Notes under the pieces: model-generated
Told to the model about the DNA's origin: nothing
What the model saw: only the letters and a program-made list of their open reading frames with translations
The model's database searches: none
Position numbers and translations under genes: made by a program
Shown: positions 8,535 through 16,018 of the stretch, one piece after another
Position numbering within the stretch: the first letter of the stretch is position 1
Layout of the letters: each line of letters opens with the position of its first letter
Assembly: GCA_019420905.1 (NCBI GenBank)
Contig: JAHZGH010000011.1
Location: 62,001 to 126,000, forward strand
Origin: Succinivibrionaceae bacterium
GTDB taxonomy: Bacteria > Pseudomonadota > Gammaproteobacteria > Enterobacterales > Succinivibrionaceae
Length of the DNA: 64,000 bases
Reading direction: 5' to 3'

Positions 8535-9245
8535 TTACTTAATATTTTGCTCAATAAAATTCTTTAAATAGTCGAAAGTGAAGGACTCGGCAACCATAAC
8601 TTCCCAGCCTTGATCAGTTTGCTTTAGCTTATAAGTACTGTTTGCTGAAATATCCTTTAAAATTCCAGACTTAATTATGACATCCTTATTTACGCCCTTA
8701 GGATAATTGCAAATTCCTTTTTTAAAGGTAACCTCGCTTACAGTTATGCCGTTATGATCCTTAGGCGGCGTAAAGCTGACAATCTTATCTACGCATAATA
8801 CTCCAGCACCAATTACAGGCAATCCCATCATCGGCATAACCTGTAAATCTTTTTTGAGATCCTCCTTATAATCTACTATATAGCCGTAGGTTTTCTCTCC
8901 TTCGCCAAAAGCGGTAGGAGCGATGAATTCCTGCTCTCTAAGCTCTACTCCGCCGGCTTTTTCAAAGGCTTTGGCATATTCAATTAAAGCATCGTATACG
9001 CCGATATCCTTAACCTTATACTGCTTGCCTTCATTTTCCTTAGCATGAGGATCTTCCAGTGCAAAAATATTATTTTGCGCATCAATAATGATGCCTGGCC
9101 CCATAATCTTAACATCAGTCTTATTTAAAACCTTATCTAAGGCTGCTTTAAAATTATCCTCCGTAGCCTCGGAAGGATCTGTTTTGCAGCCATTTAATGC
9201 GACGGTACAGGCTGCAGCCAATACCAATACTATAAATTTCTTCAT
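8535..9245 (-). CDS. predicted lipoprotein, paralog of the downstream exported protein
   Basis: The 236-residue protein starts MKKFIVLVLAAACTVALNGCK, a lipoprotein signal with lipobox LNGC, so Cys20 would be lipidated. Asp at +4 is not at the inner-membrane-retention position, so an outer-membrane location is likely. The mature part is mixed alpha/beta with no family I can name. Its start codon overlaps the truB stop by one base (TAATG), which indicates translational coupling. It resembles the next gene, suggesting an ancient duplication of an envelope protein. Confidence 0.78.
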   Translation of the reverse strand: MKKFIVLVLAAACTVALNGCKTDPSEATEDNFKAALDKVLNKTDVKIMGPGIIIDAQNNIFALEDPHAKENEGKQYKVKDIGVYDALIEYAKAFEKAGGVELREQEFIAPTAFGEGEKTYGYIVDYKEDLKKDLQVMPMMGLPVIGAGVLCVDKIVSFTPPKDHNGITVSEVTFKKGICNYPKGVNKDVIIKSGILKDISANSTYKLKQTDQGWEVMVAESFTFDYLKNFIEQNIK

Positions 9246-10234
9246 TATTGATTTATTCCCATAGGATGAGACATCATTCGCTCAGGAATAATAAATCCGC
9301 AAGAGACTCTAGCTACGCCTAGAAACTCTCCCTCGCAGCGCACCTGCCAAGGACCATCATAAAGCTTGCGCTCACAGGAAAACTGTATATTTTGTAAATC
9401 CTCACGCAAACGTATTCCATGGCATAAATCCAAAGCTTCCTTACGCTGTAAAGTCAGACATGGAAGCCATTCCATAACCTTATCTACAGGCAGTAATAAT
9501 TTATCTAACTGCGTAAAATCAGCCGGATCTTCACGGCTATCACATAGATTCTGCAGCTCTTCCAAGCCTATCATCTCATTTTTAGGCAGTCCTTGAACTT
9601 CAATTCTGCGCAGCATAGTAACATAAGCGCCGCAGCCTAAGGCATTGCCTATATCTGCAATCAGAGTGCGAATATAAGTGCCCTTTGAGCAATAAACCTC
9701 TACTGTAAATGAAGGCTCAGATCCTGATTTTACTTCTTTAAGCTCTAAAGAATAGATTTCCACCTCACGTTTGGGGATCTCAACTTCCTGCCCCTTGCGC
9801 GCATATTTGTAAAGAGGCCTGCCTGATACCTTAATTGCCGAATAAATGGGCGGAGTCTGGATAATTCTGCCTTTAAACTGCTCTAGCACCTTTGCTACAT
9901 GCTCTAAGGCATCTTTGACTTCATATGTAGCAACAATTTCTCCTTCAGCATCGGCAGAAGTAGTCACAATTCCGAGGCGTCCTGTGGCAATATATCTTTT
10001 ACGCCCTTCTAAAAAATAAGTAGAAAATTTAGTTGCTTCTCCTAAGCAAATAGGCAAGAGCCCTGAGGCAAGCGGATCTAAAGCTCCGGTATGTCCTCCT
10101 TTTTCGGCTCTGAACATCCCTCTGACCCTAGTTAAAACTAAAGATGAGGATACGCCTTTTGGCTTATCTAAAAGCAAGACTCCATCTACAGCGCGTTTAG
10201 GCACGCGCATGACCTTTAAATGATTATTCTGCAT
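9245..10234 (-). CDS. truB: tRNA pseudouridine-55 synthase
   Basis: Makes pseudouridine 55 in the T loop of tRNAs. It has GVLLLDKPKGVSSS near the N-terminus, the catalytic block GGHTGALDPLASGLLPICLGEATK with the nucleophilic Asp, the RRRYIATGRLG-type strand (here GRKRYIATGRLG), YKYARKGQEV and CSKGTYIRTLIADIG. The C-terminal PUA-like part is present. A second in-frame ATG eight codons in would give the same N-terminus as E. coli TruB. Neither start has a strong ribosome-binding site, so the start is uncertain. The usual rbfA and rpsO neighbours are absent. Confidence 0.95.
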   Translation of the reverse strand: MQNNHLKVMRVPKRAVDGVLLLDKPKGVSSSLVLTRVRGMFRAEKGGHTGALDPLASGLLPICLGEATKFSTYFLEGRKRYIATGRLGIVTTSADAEGEIVATYEVKDALEHVAKVLEQFKGRIIQTPPIYSAIKVSGRPLYKYARKGQEVEIPKREVEIYSLELKEVKSGSEPSFTVEVYCSKGTYIRTLIADIGNALGCGAYVTMLRRIEVQGLPKNEMIGLEELQNLCDSREDPADFTQLDKLLLPVDKVMEWLPCLTLQRKEALDLCHGIRLREDLQNIQFSCERKLYDGPWQVRCEGEFLGVARVSCGFIIPERMMSHPMGINQ

Positions 10235-10486
10235 AGATCTTATTGTGACTATATGATACTTTTAAATCAAGCTTGAAATTTACTCAAATAGATTCATTGT
10301 GTAAAGAGTCTTAAGCATAAAATAGTAAATTTTACAGCTGAAATTTTATAACTGCGTCAAATAATAATGGCTAAGGAAAAGCTTTACTGCTGTACAAACC
10401 GCTATATTTAAAGACTAAAGAGTATGAAAAAAACAGCAGCCATTATTTAACATAAACATAGTCATGCTTAATAAGCAGCTAAGATC
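10235..10486. other. intergenic region between divergent truB and ffs
   Basis: About 250 AT-rich bases between the divergent truB and ffs promoters. I see no open frame or stable RNA apart from the ffs promoter at its right end. Confidence 0.5.
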
Positions 10487-10515
10487 TTGCCTTTTAATAA
10501 AAATTTAAGTATCAT
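10487..10515 (+). promoter_or_regulatory. sigma-70 promoter of ffs
   Basis: TTGCCT, a 17-base spacer and TATCAT lie 13 bases before the mature 4.5S RNA. This leaves a short 5' leader of the kind that RNase P removes in E. coli. Confidence 0.7.
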
Positions 10516-10527
10516 GTTTCATGCAAT

Positions 10528-10641
10528 GGGGGACAGGCTGGTCCTCGCGTACTTGTCACTGGTATAATTGGTCAGGTTCGGAAGGAAGCAGCCAGGATCA
10601 GCGTTCAAGGTACCGCGATGTGGTCGGTCTGGCTCCCGCCC
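10528..10641 (+). ncRNA. ffs: 4.5S RNA (small bacterial signal recognition particle RNA)
   Basis: The hallmark apical loop and internal loops are present: GGTCAGG, TTCGGAAGGAAGCAGCCA. The ends pair as one long hairpin, GGGGG-CAGGCTGG against CCAGAC/GGTCGGTCTGG-CTCCC, with one mismatch. The size of about 114 nt matches gammaproteobacterial 4.5S RNA, which binds Ffh. Ends are approximate to a few bases. There is no terminator before the next gene, so the RNA must be released by 3' processing or by a non-intrinsic mechanism. Confidence 0.95.
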
Positions 10642-10657
10642 GAAGGATATAAACTAT

Positions 10658-11965
10658 ATGATGCTCTCTCACAGTTCGCTGTATGCAGGTCTGCAGGAAC
10701 TCATCCTCTCGGACTATCTCTACATCGATAAATCCAGACGTCTTTTTGAATTGCTCTGCGAGCTTGAAAACTCGCCGCGCTTTGCTTCGCCTAATATTTA
10801 TCTGCTCATTCGTCCGCGCGGCTTTGGCTTATCCCTAGCTGCAAGTGCTATTGAAAAGCTTTCCGGACGTGATCGCGGCTTCTTAGATAAGCTCTCCTTA
10901 ACTGAGGAATTTAAGGATCTGCCGATTCATCACGTCATAACTTTAAATTTCAAAAATTTCAATGCCCAAAATCCAAGCGAATTTGCTGACGAACTAATCG
11001 AAAGAATTCAGCAGCTATATTGGAATCAGCATATTGAAAGCCATATAACCTCTTACCAAACACCCAGAGGATATTTTTCAAATTTAATTACGGCCGTAGC
11101 AAAACGTCATAAAGAGCCTGCTGTCATTGTTATTGATAATTACGATCTGCCTTTTATGGTGGCAGCTTCAATGCCTATTGAATATCAAAATGAGGCTATC
11201 TCTATCTATCTTGACATGCTAAATGCCATCAAGCATGCCGGAGACAAGGTCAGCTGGTGCCTTCTGACTGGGCATATAAAATTCATTTTAGCCTCGGAGA
11301 TTTCTGAAGGCCTGCCTTTGGTTAATGATATAAGCAACGATCCTCGCTTTGAAAGCCTATTTGGCCTAACACAAGATGAAGTTCAGATCTTATTTAGCGA
11401 AAAAATTGCTTCTATAGCCAGAGATCTGCACATAAGCAGCGATGCCTACATGCAGGCTTTAGATTCCTGTTACGGAGGCTTTTGCTTTAGTGATAATTTG
11501 ATAGAGGTAATGTGTCCGGCCTGCATAAGTCATGCCATGTCAAATTACGGAGCCCTTTATCCGTACACGGCTACAGGCGATTACAGTTTTTTAAAAAATC
11601 TGTTTAATACCGCCTCGCCTAATTTAAACTGGCTTTTTGATAAGGATGGACAAGATCCATTACATACCTGGTCTGTAAATATGAACCCCAGCGGTAAAGA
11701 GATAGGTGCCTTGCTTATTCAAAGCGGCTTTGTAAGCCGTAATAAGGTAACAACACACAATTACAGCTCCTATACTACCTATCGCTACCGTTTTGATTAT
11801 CCTAATGAAGATATGCGGCGAGCTTTACTAGTAGTCAGAGGCCAAGTAGCCCCTGAGCTTGCTTATCGTCCTTTTACGCCTGAAGAGCTGCTAGAAATTG
11901 ATGAAACCCAGCGCTTCTTAGATGGCGAGGATGTTTATGAATTATTAAAAGAGGAAGAACTTTAA
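10658..11965 (+). CDS. AAA-ATPase-like family protein with degenerate nucleotide site
   Basis: Member of the AAA-ATPase_like family (PF09820 type). It shows the expected order: YIDKSRRLFELL, the P-loop region YLLIRPRGFGLSLAAS (about residues 48-63), the Walker B region VIVIDNYDLPF (156-166), LLTGHIKFILAS...NDISNDPRF and the closing YRYRFDYPNEDMRRAL. The family P-loop normally reads RPRRFGKS; here the Lys is Leu58. The Walker B acidic pair DE is Asp160-Asn161. The usual C-terminal PD-(D/E)XK nuclease domain is missing. ATP hydrolysis is therefore doubtful. The start is the ATG at 10658 with GAAGGA ten bases upstream, directly abutting the ffs 3' end. Frames that begin earlier run through ffs and are not real. 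Confidence 0.85.
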   Translation: MMLSHSSLYAGLQELILSDYLYIDKSRRLFELLCELENSPRFASPNIYLLIRPRGFGLSLAASAIEKLSGRDRGFLDKLSLTEEFKDLPIHHVITLNFKNFNAQNPSEFADELIERIQQLYWNQHIESHITSYQTPRGYFSNLITAVAKRHKEPAVIVIDNYDLPFMVAASMPIEYQNEAISIYLDMLNAIKHAGDKVSWCLLTGHIKFILASEISEGLPLVNDISNDPRFESLFGLTQDEVQILFSEKIASIARDLHISSDAYMQALDSCYGGFCFSDNLIEVMCPACISHAMSNYGALYPYTATGDYSFLKNLFNTASPNLNWLFDKDGQDPLHTWSVNMNPSGKEIGALLIQSGFVSRNKVTTHNYSSYTTYRYRFDYPNEDMRRALLVVRGQVAPELAYRPFTPEELLEIDETQRFLDGEDVYELLKEEEL

Positions 11966-12622
11966 ATGGCTGTAGCTTTTTTTGATATGGATGGGACCCT
12001 AATTGACGGAGATACCAATGATTTAAGCCTCAAGTATATGATTGATAAAGGCTTGGCTGCAGAAGATCGCTATCTGAAATTATGTCATTACGGAGATCTT
12101 TTCTTTCAGGGTGTTTTAGATATCAATCAATTTATCCGCTTTGCCGTAGAACCCTTGATAGGCATCGACAAAGACAAGCTGCAGCTGCTGCTTGAAGACT
12201 GTGTAAACAGCAGAATTTTGCCGCACGTTAAGCCAGGAGCAAAAAAAGCCATTGAATTTCATAAAAATAGAGGAGACTGTACGGTAATCGTTACCTCAAC
12301 TATGGATTATCTGGTTGAGCATGTTGCCAAAGGCTTAGGCATAGACAATATCATTGCAGCTCCTATGGAGCGTATCAACGGCGTGCTTACTGGCAGGCAA
12401 AGCGGCTCTGTGCCTTATCAGGAAGGCAAGGTACTTCGTATTAAGGAATTCGTTAAAGCTCACAACATTGATATGAGTGAATCTTTTGCCTATGGAGATA
12501 CTGTTAACGATCTGCCGATGCTGCTCTTATGCAAGCATCGCTATGCAATCGATCCTAATGAAAAGCTCATATCACACCCTGATTTTAATAAGCTCATTGT
12601 CGAAAGCTGGAAGCAGGCTTAA
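11966..12622 (+). CDS. HAD-superfamily subfamily IB phosphatase (SerB-like)
   Basis: Cytoplasmic phosphohydrolase of 218 residues. Motif I FFDMDGTLIDGDT (about residues 5-17) supplies the nucleophilic and acid/base Asp. Motif II is VIVTSTMDYLV, and motif III/IV is the conserved Lys before YGDTVNDLPML (about 173-183). The fold matches HAD-IB proteins such as phosphoserine-phosphatase-like and CicA-like enzymes. The substrate cannot be told. The ATG immediately follows the stop of the AAA-like gene with no gap, so translation is coupled. A terminator follows at 12646. Confidence 0.88.
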   Translation: MAVAFFDMDGTLIDGDTNDLSLKYMIDKGLAAEDRYLKLCHYGDLFFQGVLDINQFIRFAVEPLIGIDKDKLQLLLEDCVNSRILPHVKPGAKKAIEFHKNRGDCTVIVTSTMDYLVEHVAKGLGIDNIIAAPMERINGVLTGRQSGSVPYQEGKVLRIKEFVKAHNIDMSESFAYGDTVNDLPMLLLCKHRYAIDPNEKLISHPDFNKLIVESWKQA

Positions 12623-12645
12623 CGCATAAATTCCCCTCTCTATCA

Positions 12646-12680
12646 ATATCCTTGCTTTGCCTTTGCAAGGATATTTTATA
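12646..12680 (+). terminator. intrinsic terminator after the HAD phosphatase
   Basis: A 10-bp perfect stem ATATCCTTGC/GCAAGGATAT with a 9-base loop is followed by TTTATA. It would end the ffs/AAA-like/HAD transcript. Confidence 0.75.
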
Positions 12681-12851
12681 TTCAGAAAACTTAATTTTTC
12701 TTTCTCATAAAGCTCCCCTATGAATGCCCGCCATAAATAAAATTCAGCCTTGACTTAATGTCTGCAAATACTCTCATAAAAGCTACAGCAATTAATCCTG
12801 TTAAAAAATACAGAATAGGACTTGATCTCTTTCTTTTATGAGCCTATCATA

Positions 12852-12881
12852 TATTTGGTTATTTGGTAAAAAAGCCAAATA
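12852..12881. promoter_or_regulatory. probable ArsR-family operator
   Basis: TATTTGG occurs twice in tandem (12852 and 12860), and the second copy forms an inverted repeat with CCAAATA ending at 12881, 8-base spacer. The block ends 16 bases before the regulator start codon, as expected for an autoregulatory ArsR site. A further TATTTGG lies at about 13218, before the permease gene. Confidence 0.6.
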
Positions 12882-12897
12882 CATAAGGGGAATAATA

Positions 12898-13194
12898 ATG
12901 GATCAAAATGATATCAGCTTGCAAAAACAAGCAGAAATCTTTAAGGCGCTAGGACATCCTAGCCGGCTTTTGATCGCTAAGTCTCTGTCTTCAGGGGAAA
13001 TGTGCGTCTGTAAGCTGCAGGAAATCGTCAAAAGTGATATTTCCACTGTATCTAAGCATTTATCAATTTTAAAAAATGCAGGAATTGTCTCCTCAAGACG
13101 CGAGGGCACCAGCATATTTTATAAATTAAATATCTGCTGTCTGCCAACATTCCTCAAATGTACAGAAAATATCATCAGCAAAAAATCATGCTAA
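12898..13194 (+). CDS. ArsR-family metal/arsenical-responsive repressor
   Basis: The 98-residue winged-helix repressor contains IFKALGHPSRLLIAKSLSSGEMCVCKL, the recognition helix DISTVSKHLSILKNAGIVSSRREG and a C-terminal Cys-containing tail. The MCVCKL motif resembles the CVC inducer site of arsenite-sensing ArsR proteins, so a soft metal or arsenical is the likely signal. The ATG at 12898 is chosen for AAGGGGA upstream; an earlier in-frame ATG would run through the operator. It precedes a DUF318/ArsP-type permease and a small thioredoxin, which it probably controls. Confidence 0.9.
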   Translation: MDQNDISLQKQAEIFKALGHPSRLLIAKSLSSGEMCVCKLQEIVKSDISTVSKHLSILKNAGIVSSRREGTSIFYKLNICCLPTFLKCTENIISKKSC

Positions 13195-13238
13195 AAAATT
13201 TTTAGCTTAAATTTTACTATTTGGCAAAATATAAAAAT

Positions 13239-14270
13239 ATGTACGCAAAATACTTTATTAAGATCTCCGTTATAGGCTTAGTGCTGCTGTTTACTTATCT
13301 ATATATTGATGAATTTGCCGCTTTAGCTTCAGCATCTGTTTTTGATCAAAACACGGATAAATATCTTTACGAAGCATTGAGCTTCTTTATTTACGACAGC
13401 ATAAAGATCCTAATTCTGCTTACAGCCTTAGTATACGTAATGGCTTTAATCAGAGCGAACCTCAATACGCTGAAGGTCAGGAATTATCTAATTGCCAAAA
13501 AAAGGATCCTAGGCTATCTGCTAGGCTCGCTGTTTGGAGCAATTACTCCCTTCTGTTCCTGCTCTTCAGTTCCGTTATTCATAGGATTTACTTCAGCAAG
13601 GATCCCTGTTGGGATCACCATGTCCTTTCTCATTACCTCGCCTATTTTAAATCAGGTTGCCATCGTACTAATGTTTGGAATTTTAGGCTTTAAAATTACC
13701 CTGCTGTACGTAGCATTAGGGATTTTATGCGGGATTTTAGGCGGATTTTTCTTTGACGCCATAAAATCAGAACGTTTTTTACATGATTTCCTTGTAAATT
13801 CTCTTAAAAATAACTCTCATGCGCCTGTCCAAAGCCAGATTGCTGAAAGAAAAGGCATTCTGCAGCGGCATGACTTTGCCAAAAATGAAACCTTAACTAT
13901 TGTAAAAAGAGTTTACAAATGGATCTTCTTAGGCGTTGCCGTAGGCGCTCTCATTCATGGCTTTATCCCGGAAGATTTTTTCTTAAAATATACCAGCACA
14001 GATAATCTTCTAGCCGTGCCCTTTGCCGTATTTATGGGCTTGCCTCTGTATACAAATGTAGTCGGCATCATCCCTATCATGGAAACCTTAATTACTAAGG
14101 GACTTCCTATAGGCACAACCTTTGCCTTCTGCTTAAGCTCAGTTGCCGCTTCAATTCCTGAATTCATTCTTTTAAAACAGGTAATGAAATGGCCGATGCT
14201 GCTTAGCTTTTATTTTTTCTTATTCACTGTCTTTATTGTTATCGGAATTACTTTTAATCTCTTTTTATAA
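13239..14270 (+). CDS. DUF318/ArsP-type permease
   Basis: Polytopic inner-membrane permease with about eight hydrophobic segments, two four-helix halves and a cytoplasmic loop around residues 185-230. The first half carries the hallmark TPFCSCSSVPLFIGF, whose cysteines are typical of ArsP-type exporters of trivalent organoarsenicals and of related permeases. The second half has a matching GLPLYTNVVGIIPIMETLITKGLPIGTTFAF. An ATG at 13239 and an in-frame TTG at 13221 are both possible, and neither has a good ribosome-binding site. The hairpin GCTAAAAAATTTTTAGC lies between it and the ArsR gene. Confidence 0.85.
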   Translation: MYAKYFIKISVIGLVLLFTYLYIDEFAALASASVFDQNTDKYLYEALSFFIYDSIKILILLTALVYVMALIRANLNTLKVRNYLIAKKRILGYLLGSLFGAITPFCSCSSVPLFIGFTSARIPVGITMSFLITSPILNQVAIVLMFGILGFKITLLYVALGILCGILGGFFFDAIKSERFLHDFLVNSLKNNSHAPVQSQIAERKGILQRHDFAKNETLTIVKRVYKWIFLGVAVGALIHGFIPEDFFLKYTSTDNLLAVPFAVFMGLPLYTNVVGIIPIMETLITKGLPIGTTFAFCLSSVAASIPEFILLKQVMKWPMLLSFYFFLFTVFIVIGITFNLFL

Positions 14271-14283
14271 ATGAGGATATATT

Positions 14284-14559
14284 ATGGAAATTAAAATCTT
14301 TGGATCCGGCTGCAAAAACTGCAAGGCCCTTTATGAGAACGCTGCAAAAGCATGTGAAAATTTAAATCTTGACGTAAAGCTTACAAAAGTCGAGGATATT
14401 TTCGAAATAAGCCGCTACAATATTCTTTCAACTCCTGCCATAGCTATCGATGATGTTGTCGTAATGCAAGGCAGCGTATTGAATACCGAGCAGATCGCAG
14501 AGCTGATCGGTAAATTTGCTCAGCCTAAGAAAAAATGCTGCTGTTGCTGCAGTGATTAA
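14284..14559 (+). CDS. small thioredoxin-fold protein with Cys5 tail
   Basis: The 91-residue protein matches redox-active-disulfide-protein-2-type thioredoxins: GSGCKNCKAL (CxxC at about residues 11-14), the cis-Pro segment STPAIAIDD and a final helix. It ends in KKKCCCCCSD, five consecutive cysteines that standard family members lack as far as I know. GAGG lies seven bases before the ATG. Genes of this family often accompany ArsR and DUF318 permeases, and it may reduce or deliver the metal(loid) substrate. The tail could bind a soft metal. Confidence 0.88.
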   Translation: MEIKIFGSGCKNCKALYENAAKACENLNLDVKLTKVEDIFEISRYNILSTPAIAIDDVVVMQGSVLNTEQIAELIGKFAQPKKKCCCCCSD

Positions 14560-14569
14560 TTGTCCTCCT

Positions 14570-14596
14570 CCCCTTGCTAAAGCAAGGGGATTCTTA
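14570..14596 (+). terminator. intrinsic terminator of the ArsR/permease/thioredoxin cluster
   Basis: Stem CCCCTTGCT/AGCAAGGGG with a two-base loop follows the thioredoxin stop. The T-run (ATTCTTA) is weak. Confidence 0.65.
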
Positions 14597-14861
14597 CTGC
14601 TATATATTACTGTCTAGCTTCAGTTAGGTAGCAGTGCTGACTCTTTTTAGAATTCACTTCCTGCGCTGTCCAAGCAAGCTCTGCCATTAGTATTCTTCTT
14701 ATCTTTTTGCAAATATCTGATTTCATACATAAGCTGTTTTAATTTTCTCTGCTGTTTCCCTGCAGCCTGAGCCTGTATTTATATGCTTGTCGCCAGATTT
14801 GCTTCATTTAAGTTATGCTGTTCCTGTTTTTTTTATTTTTATAACCTTAGTATAGCTGTAT
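14597..14861. other. non-coding region beside a decayed insertion sequence
   Basis: Frames here are interrupted on both strands. By position it could hold remnants of the left end of the adjacent IS200-type element or of a partner gene, but I could not read a convincing TnpB motif. No intact gene or RNA was recognised. Confidence 0.4.
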
Positions 14862-15254
14862 ATGAAAAAAACAGATGTTTTTCATGACAGACATTGTGTT
14901 TACAATCTCCTTGTTCATCTGTTTTTTTAGTTAAATGCTTCTGTAATTTTTAACGAGCTTAGAGAATATTCTCTTTTGTCTGTTCTAGCTTTGAAGCTAA
15001 ATTAGTCCAATTCAATGAAAAAGAGCTTGTACATCTTTTGGTCATTTATCCGCCAAAAGCTGCAATTTCTGAATTAGTCCATTCCTTAAAAGGCTCTTTC
15101 AGTTTACTAATTCATAAAAGAAAATTATCCGTCTATACAACAGAAACTTTTGGGGAAAGCTCTTTGTTTTCCTTTTTATTTTGCTGGCAATTGCAGCGAT
15201 ATGCCTATTTTAATTATTAAGCAATATATAAAACAGCAGAACGCAGCGGATTAA
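14862..15254 (+). pseudogene. IS200/IS605-family TnpA transposase, decayed
   Basis: Read across frames, this stretch follows the IS200 Y1-transposase from end to end: HDRHCVYNLLVHLFF, a stop codon, FNELR, another stop, IFSFVCSSFEAKLVQFNEKELVHLLV, YPPKAAISELVHSLKG, then a frameshift to KLLGKALCFPFYFAGNCSDMPILIIKQYIKQQ and the stop at 15252. The catalytic HUH motif, normally HVH, reads LVH. The tyrosine helix QYIKQQ survives. With two in-frame stops, a frameshift and a lost catalytic His it cannot be active. Flanking hairpin ends were not identified. Confidence 0.82.
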
Positions 15255-15329
15255 AAAATAAAATTTTTCTAATCGGCACGCTGCATTCTCGCACTGCAGT
15301 ACGAGGTTTTGTGTACCTAAAATTTGATA

Positions 15330-15358
15330 AAAAAACTTTTGCCGTCACAGGCAAAAGC
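15330..15358 (-). terminator. intrinsic terminator downstream of putP and its neighbour
   Basis: Stem CTTTTGCC/GGCAAAAG with a six-base loop is followed on the minus strand by seven T. It lies 24 bases after the stop of the membrane protein gene. Confidence 0.85.
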
Positions 15359-15381
15359 TTTTCTCTTATCTTTAATTTTTT

Positions 15382-16005
15382 TTAGCTCTGCTTGACCTTA
15401 AAGGACGACCTGTCCAAATCATTTATAGACAGGCGCGGCCCTAAAAGCTTTTTTGACACTGTTTGATGTGCATGAATGTCATCAACGGTATAGATCTTCG
15501 GATCTTTTCTATCAATAAATATCTTTGCAATTTGATTTTTATGATAATGCTGCCTCAAGCCGTAACGGATCGGACCTGTAAAAAAACGCGGCTGCATAGA
15601 GCCAGTCTCTTTATAAAGAACAGCGCTTTTACGCATTTTGCTCCACGGAAAAATAGACTTTACTTCATCTAAAATCACGATCGCATAAGCTTCAGCAGCA
15701 ATAGGCATACGATTATTCTTTAAAATTTTGGATTTGCGGTTGTAATAGGCTAATCTCAATAAATAATAAAGAAGATATACTGAAACTGCGCTTATAAGCA
15801 GAATAAAGCGGGCATGCGGCAAAGATGACAGCTGCCCTGAAATCTTTAAAACCCAAATAAACGCAAAAATAATAAATACTATATAAAAGGATATGCCCAC
15901 TCCCCTGCGGCAGATAGTATCTACGGTATTAACCTCAAAGCGGATCCCCGCTTTGCGCAAATAAGACTGTAAATAAACATTAGGAGGCAAATTGCTTTTG
16001 GGCAC
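15382..16005 (-). CDS. hypothetical membrane protein with two TM segments
   Basis: The 207-residue protein has two adjacent hydrophobic helices (about residues 37-54 and 63-84) and then a basic soluble C-terminal domain of about 120 residues. I do not recognise the family. The layout recalls DUF3592-like proteins but no diagnostic motif is visible. The GTG start is supported by AAAGGA six bases upstream. It follows putP by 13 bases on the same strand and shares its downstream terminator, so it is probably co-transcribed with the proline symporter. Confidence 0.7.
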   Translation of the reverse strand: MPKSNLPPNVYLQSYLRKAGIRFEVNTVDTICRRGVGISFYIVFIIFAFIWVLKISGQLSSLPHARFILLISAVSVYLLYYLLRLAYYNRKSKILKNNRMPIAAEAYAIVILDEVKSIFPWSKMRKSAVLYKETGSMQPRFFTGPIRYGLRQHYHKNQIAKIFIDRKDPKIYTVDDIHAHQTVSKKLLGPRLSINDLDRSSFKVKQS

Positions 16006-16018
16006 ATTAAATCCTTTC

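Noticed and set aside
10568..10657. Upstream extension of the AAA-like reading frame
   Set aside because: The frame is open here but lies entirely within the conserved 4.5S RNA; the ribosome-binding site and ATG at 10658 give a better start.
14597..14861. Possible TnpB (IS605 OrfB) remnant on the minus strand
   Set aside because: Short fragments vaguely resemble TnpB C-termini, but no catalytic or zinc-finger motif could be read with confidence.
15038..15220. Short intact-looking open frame of about 60 codons
   Set aside because: It is only the middle of the decayed IS200 TnpA, truncated by stops and a frameshift, so it is not a gene on its own.
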